Below are positions 27,801-39,800 of a DNA stretch of 64,000 nt, piece by piece (the stretch's first letter is position 1; every line of letters begins with the position of its first letter). Both the position numbers and the translations under genes were made by a program. The notes beneath the pieces were generated by a model. That model did not search any database. It saw nothing but the letters and a program-made list of their open reading frames with translations, and was not told the origin of the DNA. The stretch covers positions 18,833,754 to 18,897,753 of the forward strand of contig CAIIXF020000011.1 in the NCBI GenBank assembly GCA_903813345.2, read 5' to 3'. The stretch comes from Owenia fusiformis. Its lineage: Eukaryota > Annelida > Polychaeta > Sabellida > Oweniidae.

Positions 27801-30800
27801 GTGACTTTAAGGTTGGGTAAGAATCCATTACAATATTTAACAAGTGTCACCTAAATGGTAAAATACAACATATAACAGATATCAAACTTGCAACGGGATT
27901 TTCTCAACCACACTGACTATCTAGTTATAGTTGTATGAATTCAATATCCCAATCGATCACTTTAATTTAGGGGAAACTAAAAATAAAATTGATCCGTATC
28001 TTGTACTTTTGATGTACTCTGTAGTATTTCAATCAAAGTGAAAATAAAGGGGAAGATAAAGGGAATTAAGGGGATATCAAAGAGGCCATCAGTAATGGCA
28101 GAGGTATTCATAAAGCATAACCAGCAGATAAAATACCAGGAGTTTATGTATTCGTTGTAAGAAATACTGCAAATCATAATGGAATGGTTCATGTTCAACG
28201 TATACATAAACATATCTTCCGAGACTTGCAAATTTCCATTAAATGTCACTCAAATTGAAACTTCTGATTGGCTTTAGAGGCGAAGTCTCAAGAGTTTGCC
28301 TGGATATAACCAAGCAAAAGCCGTAGTTCGGATGCTTATTTCGTTAAATTCTAAAATAATGTAGATCATAATGGAATCCCACCTAGAATAAGCAAGAAAA
28401 TAATTCATTTTTAATATCTAGTCTTTAACAAAGCTTCTCACCCCAAACTCTCTGGAACATAAGAAACATATAGTATGGGGTAAGGGATCGGAGACTAGAG
28501 GTTCATCAGTATCTTGACATTAATTCCTATAGTCCTTTGTTAGGATGCTTCTTGTGAGACTACCTCACAGTCTGCATGGAAAATGATAAAATGATATATA
28601 GCATATTATAAGATTAAAGTCAGGCTTAACCACCTGGGAGCTCTTACTGTACCTGATTTCTATGGTAAATTGAACATATGAAATCCATGCAAGATTAAGC
28701 TTCAAATTGCAGGCAATATCTAGAACAACAGCTGCAACTGTCTGTAGTAATACAATCATCTCAAATATTCTTGCAATGTTTCATTCCAAAGTTACAGATT
28801 GTGTTGTTTGTTTCCAATTATGTATAGATCTATGCATTAATTAGTTCCGTTTCTAAGTACCTTGTATGCCTCAAGATTCTGATGCTCATTTTTCTGTTTC
28901 ACTAAAGATTGAATTAGCTGTTATTGTTTATCCTGATTTTATGTTTCTTTGTCGCCACCAGAAGCATAATGTTAAAGTTTCCTACTTTTTGTGGACAATG
29001 TTCAGCATTCAGCGGTTGGTATCTGCAACAAATGGCAGGCTGTGACATTCTGCATGGTTAATGCCTTGTCTTGATTATATAGCCCAATGTTTTTATTTCA
29101 TGTTTTATGGTGAAAATAATCATTTGACTTAATCATCAGATTCAGTTCCTCTTGAAATTCAAATATTTTGATATTCAAAGATTTTCCCTGGTTTTCGCCT
29201 TTGACAAATAAAAGTATTTTTGTTTTTCCTTTAATTTTTTACTGTTTAATCCTGAAAATCTTTGCAGATTTCTGAGATTTTATTCGATCAAGGGTTGGGG
29301 GTTAGACTTTGTTACTCTCCTCAAGGGAGATAATAGTTAATAAAAGCTACTAACAATAAAACTAAATCATATCTAATAACATTTTTTTCATCTGGGATAA
29401 TTATAAAAAGCTATTTTATCAGAAGTCTTTCCCTTAGAGAGATAGATATATAGAAATAGTCTCTGCTGAATAAAAATCATAAAAATTCACGAGTTATTCC
29501 TATTTAATCATCAGAATTGCCAATTCATTTCCCTCGATGTGCCTTTAAAAGTGCTTGATCATGCTATAGAAATGGCAAGTAAACACTTTTCACAAAGTAC
29601 ATAAAAAGAAAGAAAATATTTCTCAGCAATAAGAACCTTCACGATGCTAGTGACACAATAACAGAAAAGATTGTTTTGAGTCTTCTCGACAATGCATTAT
29701 TGAAATGAGAAATACATCCACTTGTATTTCACTCACTTTGTGCATTTATGCAAATGGATTCAAATTTTATTGCAAGTACATATAAATTAATTTTGCAGAA
29801 TTTTTAATGGAGTGATGAGAATAAGACCTAGCTTTACTGACTCTCTTGATCTAATGGAGAGATTAGAATAACACCTAGCTTTACTGATTCTCTGGATTTA
29901 CTTGTGTGTTTCAGGACCTTCAAAGTGAGATTGAGGCTCACCAAAATGCTTTCGACAGTCTCACTACGACAGGGCGGAATATTGTACACAATATGGAGGC
30001 CTCAGATGGTGAAATCCTACACAAGCGCTTAGAACAGATGAATAAGAGATGGATCAAGCTCAAGTCAAAATCTGTAGATATCAGGTAAGGGTTTGGATAT
30101 AGGGTATACCCTGAGTGAAATACAATATATCTACCTGAGGAACTGTAGGGACACTACTAAGTATATGATAATTATTTGCCATGTATGGGTGGTTTTGTAC
30201 GTAGGAAATATCTTGAGGGAAATATACATCTGAAAGTCTTTAAATTATACAGTATTCTATTTTTTAATGCCATCAGATATATGTATCTCATTAGTTAAAT
30301 GTTGGAATGTGTCACGGTTAAATGGAGACCCAACTCAATTTTCTTTTGTGAGTTCAACTGAAGAATACATGTCATAATACATATTATAATCTTTCTCATC
30401 ATCTGCTAAGTCAAGTGCACTATGGGATATAGAGACCCAGTCTCAATTTCAAGTCTCGAGTTCAACTAAAGAATTTATGTCAACAAATATTACCATCTGC
30501 TTAAGTCAAGTGCATTATGGGATATATTTCAGGGGACGACTAGAGAACAATGCTGAACATTGGGCCCAGCTACTCAGTACTCTTAAAGAACTGATCGGTT
30601 GGATCGCCGAAAAGAATGAAGAGTTGTCACGGCAACAACCAATAGGAGGTGACTTGAATCAAGTCACAACACAGAATGATGATCACAGCACACTTCGTGG
30701 GGAGCTTGATGATAAGCGCCCTCTAGTTGAACATACTCTAGAAACAGGCCGTCTTTATCTCCGGGAAGAAGGAGATGATCGTAGAATCAGTGTAGATTCG

Positions 30801-33800
30801 GGAGAAGAATCCTCAGATACTGAAGGGGTGGAAAAAGAGGGCAAAAAAGTAGTCCAGCAGATTCGTCGTCACGTTCGACTGCTCAATAGAAAATGGGCTG
30901 AACTTAATCAAGGCTCAAATGAATGGCAGGCCCGTATTGATGAAATACTTGAGGTAATGGAATGTTGATTGTATTAATGAAGCAAAATATGCTCTGTATA
31001 TAATTAGTACCATAGTACCAATCCATAGTTGGTCAGCTATTCAGCAATTATAAATCTATTCAATAATGCATGCATTGGAACCAGCTATTTATCAAAGAAT
31101 GACCACTTTCAGTCTTCTTCAATTAATCATGCCAAAAATACAAGCTATAATAGCTCATTGTCATACTGCGCATTCTATCAACCCAATCATATCAGTCCCA
31201 TATGTGAACATCTAGAGTTATTAAAATGACAAGAACATCGTGGAAACTTATTAATCGTGATCACTCATATTGTCTGACAGTTTGAACATCTAGATGGGAT
31301 GGTGTCTAGTTATCGACTATAGGTTAATTTCTTCGGTAAACAAAATTTAGTTTTGTGAAGTCAATCAATGTACATGTATAAATTTAATTTTTCATTTTAG
31401 GGTGGGGTTAAAATATAATGATGAGTTCTGCTATGGAAGTTGAACAAAATCAAAGAGTGTTTCAATATAGTGTTTTCTATGTGTATCAAAAGATAAATAT
31501 CCAAATATTAATATTTTTATCAATAATCAGTTTTCTAAATATTTTTTGCATATGATTTAGGTATCATAGATTGGACCTGATTATTGCAGTGTAATACTTA
31601 TAATATGCGTAATAATTATGTTATATGATGTAGGTAAAAAGTAAACTTTTTAATTATTTGTTTGTAGAAAATGCGTCTTTTCCATGATGCCATGGATGAC
31701 CTCCAGGCTCGTCTAAAAGAAGCCGAGACGGAGAAAAGAAAATGGATTCCAGTTGGTGATGTCATAATTGAGAATCTACCAGATGAAACAGATAAAAATA
31801 AGGTCAGTCAATTCTTCATTTTCCATCATCCACGCTGCAATTTTCGAATTTTGAATAATGAGAATAAAACATTCCCTCAATAGTTTCATATTCGTCGCTT
31901 ACTTTTTCTTCAAAATATTCTGAAGCAAATTATCCAAGATGATGAACTGAGGATGATATTAAATTCTGAACACAAATGAATGATGTGACAATTGATGGCT
32001 CCTCCCTCTGATTTGCATATTTACATGTACGAAATAATCAATGGAGAAATAAGGAAAATATATCTGAGGTGAAATTATTGTGGGCCAGCATTAAAATTTT
32101 CAGAAGACAAATGACATTATTTGACTTTGATTCTTGGAAATTCTGGAAAATTCTTGTATGAATCTCGCATCCCACACCTCATCAGCATTCAAAAATACTG
32201 GTCCCTCAATTTTTTGATATTCTGCAGAAATCATTTGAGCGGGTGCTGTATTTTTTTCATAGCCATCTACACTGTATTGGCGTTTTCTCATAATGCATGA
32301 CATTATAGCTCATTTATACTTTCTGATTTCAATTTGCATGATTATTGTGCTGTTTCATAAGAATTAAATTAATGAATGCTATTGTGTGACATTCCAAATT
32401 GATTTTTGATTTGTTGTTGATTATATTGCTATTTGCTTTTAATCAATTAAGCTTTTGATATATTAGATTAAATTCTGTCATTATATCTAAATGATTATTT
32501 ACGCTTTCCCACTTCCCTCCCCTTTCCTTATAGTCTTTATACCAGTATATTATAATTAATTTTGTAGCACATAGAAGCCTCAAATGTCATTCTTATTTAT
32601 TTGCTTCTAAATGTATGCGGAATTCTGAATTTACATACATTTTGTGCCATTCCATATTTGGTTAGAATTCACATACGTTGCTATGGTTATGTTGTTTTGT
32701 TTATGTTTTACATACAAGTGTGTTTTATAGGATGAAATTAACAGTGATCTAAACAAACAAATGGTTAGTATGTGTTCGTTAACTGCACCACGTCACACGC
32801 TTTTTGTCTGGCTTTTCTATGTATATAAATATAATTAATGTCTGATTATATTAACAATATGAATGTCTGTTTATATTAATTAATTGAACATCTGATCATA
32901 TTAATTATTAATTATAAGAAAGGAGAATAAGATATGATATTTGATCAAGAAAACTTTTTGGAAAATGATTAAAACAGCTTCTGAAGTCATGGAAAACTGT
33001 ATTCAAATCAAAATGACAAAATACTAAACCTTTATGGTTTCCATATACATGTATAATGTTGATTTCATTTCATGCAATTACGAATTTGAATAGAAACAGG
33101 TCACAGGTTACTTTCGATGGCTTCTTGACTAGCTTTTAAGAACCAAACAATAATTTTTAAAAAATCATCAAATTTTATCTTTTCTGATTCTGCATAATAT
33201 TGCTTGTGTCTCTCTTGGCTTAGGGCTTTATTTTTGCTACCTTTATGTTTTTACTTAGCACCCATGTTTCTATATCATAATTTTCTATACATCAGCACCA
33301 CTTTAAACCACCTTATCTTTGACAATAAGGCATGTACCAAATATATAAGAAACAAAAAAATAGGAGACAAATTATTCACACAACTTGTGATTGCATTGCA
33401 ATCTTGAGTGTGTAGCATTTTAGTACGATTCTCTAGTAGAAATTGCACATTCAGTATATTAGTATAATATACAAGTAAAAACACATAGACATTATGTTGA
33501 GATACTGCATCATGTTTCTAACTGAAAATAAGCATTATACTTTAAATACATGCTTAAATATTAGCTTTTTAAAATGTGGATATATCTAACTTATCAAAAA
33601 GGTGATTACTAAGTTAGATACTTTGTCTTGTTTTGGTATATTAGAGCTAACATAAAATTAGTATACATGATAGTAAGCTTAGCATCCCGGGCTTAGCATT
33701 CATGAGCTAGGATCGCAAGCTTGATATAAATAAGCTAGGATTGCAAGCTTAGTATATATAGGCTTAGATTGCTAGCTTGGTCTGTATGGGCTAAGATTGC

Positions 33801-36800
33801 AAGCTTAACACACATGAGCTAAGATTGGCTAAGATTGCAAGCTTAACATACATGAACTAAGATTGCAAGCTTTGCATAAATGGACTCAGATTTACATACA
33901 AATCTACATGACATACATGAGCGATGGTTGCCAGCTTAGTATATACGAGTATAAGATTAGCCTGTAGAGTATATATTAATAATAATATTAGTAATATATT
34001 AGTTTGTATGAATAGAAAAGGTACCTTCCCTTATGGTACATGTTTATCATTGTCCATCCTGATTGGTTGCAAGCTTGGGGCTGCTTATGCATTTACTCCA
34101 GATGACTGCTGGGAAAATTCATGTTTTATAAGTTTGTTGAGCTTTACATGAAGCTTTGACATCCAGGTTAATTATAGTTTCATCATTATAAAGTCATAGT
34201 ATTATGGTCACTGCCTGGTCGGGGCTAGGAAAGTAAATGTCATCTATAAAGGTTCTTGACAAGATATAGAAATTTTTGACTAGACTGGGTTTTCTAAAAA
34301 AAAAGTATTTATTCATGCTTCTCTAAGACTTATATGAATTTTTCTGACTGATAGTATATACAAACCCGGAAGAGTGATCATTTACAGTATAAGGCAGCAA
34401 AATTACAAAAAGGACAAAAACCTCAACGTTTTTCTGGTATATATCCAGGACTGAGTTCTTTGAACTTTGTTAGAAATAACCAATATTAGGTGACATTTTC
34501 AAGACAGTAGTACAGAGTGACCCACAAATCTGTTCTGCTATAAAATGGTTCTGGTTTTTTGGTCACCCTGTACTAACCAAAGTGCTATTGTATGTATTTA
34601 TAGGGCTTCCAACAGCAAATTGCCCCACTACAGGGCCAAGTGGACCAGGTTGGGGACCTATCCACCGACCTTGAAGCATCAGGTGTGATTATGTCACACA
34701 CGAATGTCAACCGAACACAAGATCTGAAAACACGATGGATCGCACTACAGGAGAGTGTCGAGGAGAGGTTGAAACAGCTCCAAGATGCCTTACGTGATTT
34801 TGGACCCCAGTCCCAGCATTATCTAGCTTCATCAGTTGATCAGCCGTATGAGAGAGCTGTGGCGGGAAATAAGGTGCCTTATTACATCAATCATATGACG
34901 GAGACTACGCATTGGGATCATCCGCAAATGACGAGTCTGTTAACGACATTGGCTGAGTTGAATGATGTGAGGTTTAGTGCGTACAGGACGTGTATGAAAC
35001 TCAGGACTCTTCAGAAGAAACTTTGTTGTAAGTACTAGAGGTAAACTTTTGAATGATGTGAAATGAAATCAAAATTCAGGAATTTTAATCTATGTTCTTT
35101 TTAGGAACGGGTCTCTAATCTTTGTTCATGAAAGTAAATAGCAAGGACATAGAGAATTTTTTATTTATAGTTAGATGGAAAGTTATTAATGAAATATAAA
35201 AGAACCAAGAGGGTATATGTAACACAAGTAACAGTGCCCTTTGCACATTAATTATCAATTGTTTGATTCTCTTGATATTAAGTTAAGTTAAAGTGATTTT
35301 GAAATTCTGTATATGACTTGGAAGCAAATTTTGCAGGAATAGTTCTAGTGTTGTGATTGGTCCTTGCATACTTAATGTAAATACCTTAACATCCTATTTC
35401 ATTTTCTTCCAAAAAGAAGTTGTTATAAATATTAATGATTTTTTTCAGTGGACCTCCTTAACATGAACAGTGCCATAGATTCATTTGATCAGCACGGTCT
35501 ACGTGCACAGAACGACAAACTCATGGATGTCATGGAAATAATAAACTGCCTAAACACAATGTATGACGGTCTCACGGAAGACCACCCAACACTTGTGAAC
35601 GCTCCTTTGTGTATAGACCTATGTCTGAACTGGGTTCTTAATGTTTACGACAGTGGCCGATCTGGTCAAATACGTGTTCTCTCATTTAAAGTGGCAATCA
35701 TACTTATGTGTAAAGGTCACCTAGAGGATAAGTACAGGTTTATATTCCGCTTGATTGCTGACAGTAATGGCTTAGCGGATGAACGAAAACTCGGATTATT
35801 ACTCCATGATTGTATTCAAATCCCGCGACAACTCGGTGAAGTTGCGTCATTTGGGGGAAGTAACATTGAACCGAGTGTAAGAAGCTGTTTTAAACAGGCA
35901 AATGTCACGGATGAGATTCAGGCCTCACATTTCTTAGACTGGATGAAACTGGAGCCTCAATCTATGGTTTGGTTACCTGTCATGCACCGTTTAGCAGCTG
36001 CAGAGACTGCCAAACACCAAGCTAAATGTAATATATGCAAGGAGTATCCAATAGTAGGATTCAGGTAAGGTTCAATCATGTAAAAGAAGTATTTCTTTTC
36101 ATTGAAAAAGTAAGCATTTCTGGGACTTGATTCAGCGTTTTCATTGAGAGAAATAACCACAAGACATTTTTATTATTTTCACTTGTAAACACTCTGAAAA
36201 TATTGACATTATTTGAGAACTATATTTCCAAACATCTTTTAATGTGCTTTTATACATGGGCTTTCAATTAGAACTGTCATGTTGTCCATCAATATTTGAG
36301 CCTAGCCATAAGAAAACCGGTCTTATCACAAAGAGCCAAAAATGTGCTCAAGATTAAGAGGAAAATGTGCTAAATTCAAATCTGTCTTTTGGTCTAAATT
36401 TGCAAGAAAAAATTGTTAGGACATAAGCCATGGCTCATTTGAAAGATCTCTTTGTGCTTTTTAAGATGAACAAAAAATCAAAATATTGAAAAAAATCTGT
36501 GATAAGACCCCTTTTCCTAAGGCCTGGCTCATTTATATCATACTGTGTTTGATTGACATTCACATGCATTATTTTAAAGTCTAATTTCATATTGCAGGTA
36601 TCGTTGTTTAAAGTGCTTTAATTTCGACATGTGTCAGAACTGCTTCTTCTCTGGGCGGAGGGCCAAGGGACACAAACTCACTCACCCTATGCAAGAGTAT
36701 TGCACTGCTGTGAGTACATATTGCACTGTTGTCTGTGTATAACAATTATATTGCACTGTTGTTTTGATATTATATGGCTAATAGCTGTAGTTCTCATATG

Positions 36801-39800
36801 AAATAACAGTACTCGCAGGCAATTTTTATTTTAAAAGGCATTTTGTCCACTTTCTAAATGAATTTTCTTTCAAGCTTTGAAATTCTTTTGAAAACAAAGA
36901 TGTCTTGTCCTAACATTAATTTTTAAAGGTACAACATGCAGCTGATGCAAACTCTTATGTATGCATAGAAGTCAACATTTTTATCAGTGCATTCAATGTA
37001 TGTCTATTACAGACAACATCTGGTGAGGATGTAAGAGACTTTACTAAAGTTATGAAAAACAAGTTCAAGTCCAAACGGCACTTTAAGAAGCACCCGCGAC
37101 TGGGTTACCTCCCTGTGCAGACAGTATTAGAAGGGGACGTCATTGAGAGGTACGTACATGTTGGGGTTGGGGTTTAAGATGCAAAATAGAGGTAGGGTAA
37201 GTGCATTGGGGTACATTAGAGTAAATAGCAATGCATTATGTACCCTGTTCTCTGAATTATTTAGAAATGCATGAAAATGTCACACTTCTGTTAGATTTTA
37301 AACAGAAATATAGGGTAGAATACAAGGAGCGCATATGTATTCGTAAAATTGTTTTTGGCAAAGATCCATAAAGTAAAAAGTTTTTGCCTCTCGTAAACTA
37401 AAATATGTTTTTAAGAGAATTCACCTGTATTGGTTACCAATCAATACACTTGTTGAGCTGTATCATATTGTATTTACAGGTAGATTTCATTGCCTTTTAT
37501 AATATATTTTCATGTTCATCAATCATGCCACATACAACACATGATCCTGGCACTTACATAGATTAATAATTACATTAGATATGACCAGGCATGTTAATAT
37601 AATAGATACCTGGCCAACCATCTACCATGTCCTGATAAGAAAATAGGAAAAATTGTTAGATTACAGACATTTTTTAAAAAATCATGAGAAGAGAAAGATT
37701 TAAAAAGGTCAAGAGAAAATAAAAATACGGCGGTAGTATTTTCATCTAAATCAAGCAAATTCTGGAGTTTTAGAAATGAATAGATAGTACAAAATAGTCG
37801 AAAACATAAAAACATGAAGAAATCTGAAATTTTTCTTATGAGAGAGTGACAAGGAAAAGAGGTTTTTTGAAAACCAGGAAAATCTAAAAGAATTGGTGGC
37901 TGGTGGGTACACTGTATACTTGTATTAGTGTCTTAGTATAATAAGAGATAAGATGTATTTCATATGAATAAATTTTGTTAGGTATAACATACAAACTCAG
38001 CACTTACATAGAACAGTAGATTACTATAAAAATAGATGGCATTTCAGACATTATAAATCGGGACACATTGTTGTTGCTTATAAGACAAGATAGCGTGACC
38101 TCTTAACAATTCCAATATGTGTGCTATGATACAGGATGTATGCAATCAATTGGGAACAAATGGAGTTAAAAATGGTAGAATAAGAGAATATTTTGCTTCA
38201 TGTATTGCATGTTGTATTTGGAGGTCATTCTATTGGTGGAAAGTTATGTTGTGTTTAAGTTTGAAATTCGCAAATAACAAAACGACAAAATTTGTCATAT
38301 CCAAGACACCTGCCATTATTTGGATATGAAGTCATATTTCCTGCAGACTCAATGGATAAAAATAAACATACTTATTTATAAAACATCTAAACAGTGTTAA
38401 TAATGGTGAATGGCTATCAGATGATCATTAGAGCAAGCCACTACAATCTAACCAATATGAGCTATCCACTTAATTCCTACTGTTTGTTGTTATCAATGGC
38501 AAACCAAGGTATGATCAAATACACAATCTCCTGAGGGGGCTTTATTGAACCTTTGGAGTCCAAAAAGGAATTCCTTTTTAGTCTAATTGAGCACTCTCCT
38601 ATAGACATATCTGAAATATATTCAAATTCTTGTATTTCATTTGAGATGTTTATAGATTGGTTTTTAGATGGTTCACAAACAGGTAGTATCATAATGCTCT
38701 TAATTCATTGTTAGATAATGGTTCTATTGTATTTCTGGTTTTGCCACTTACACAAATATTCACTTCAATTTTCTGCTAGCTTCAAAATACAATAAAAGAA
38801 TCACAGAGCTGCACTAATTAGTTAAGAACAGATCATTCATAATTAATGAGATTCAATCAAATGAATGACACTCACCTTGCAATTAAGAATTGATTTTTTG
38901 TGTCTTTTTGCTTTTTGAACAATTGAATATCAAGTAACGTATTTTTACTTCACAAATCAGTATGTGTATGAGCATATTACTGAGCCAAGGATGACACCTT
39001 GTATAATCAATCATGATTGGTTATTATTGATGGCATATGGATGATTTTTACAAGAATCGTGCTTTTGTTGTTTTTCTAGCGCTATGGTACTAGGAAGTTA
39101 TCACGTTCCGTGTATACAGTAGGGCTGATGTATCGGGAAAATGATTGGATTTACATGGTACTCATTGTAACACATTGTCCCTCAAAGATACTGTTTGCTT
39201 TTTGTATAGGAATGCGGAATATATTAAATCATGAAATTATTTAAGATTTCATTGGATTATTTTGATGGAGAGAGGAGGAAATTATACTGACATTTATAGT
39301 ATAACACTCTTAACAAGTTTGGATTACATAAGTTTTAGGTGGTCCAATTGGAATAGATTTTGGACCTGTTTCTACATGAAAGCCTTCGAGTAAAAGCCAG
39401 AAGACTTGGGCTATTCCACTCTTTCAAATAGACCTAAATGTAAAGAGATGCAAGAAAAAGATTGAACATTCGTATATGTAAATTCTCTATAGTGGTACTT
39501 CAACAAGAAACACTGTGAAACAGTCTCATGGTCCAGGTATATAAGCTTCCATTCAAAGATAGTTGTTCCACCAAGTGTGGAAATACAAACAATTGATTGA
39601 GAAATACTCACGGCAAGCAGTGATATGAATATCAGTAATATGAACAACTGACGAGAAACAAATATTTTTTTTGAAATCTCTAATTGCTACAAAATATATC
39701 AGAAATGTGATCTAGAAGCTGTTTGACAAATAAGATATGGGGAACAAATTACGGTAAGTTTCAAGAAGGTGAATCAGTGCTTTGAATTCACTCTTTGTAT

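Larger units (their letters stand above)
8792..29914. other. 21-kb dystrophin intron (human intron 55 position)
   Basis: The largest intron in the window. It carries a candidate alternative first exon (10862-10942), a tandem duplication (11222-11544), a retro-inserted fragment (12118-12244), a TTAA MITE (12995-13358), a 21-bp minisatellite (14465-14820), an inverted-repeat element (17392-17603), family A repeats (16354, 25655, 28952), an 18-bp minisatellite (23150-23415) and a tandem array at 27478-27775. I found no other exon-like sequence. Confidence 0.8.
31803..34603. other. Dystrophin intron (2.8 kb)
   Basis: AT-rich and without exons. It contains a tandem array at about 33668-33945 and a 58-bp TA-flanked hairpin at 34513-34570 only 33 bp before the next exon. 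Confidence 0.75.
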
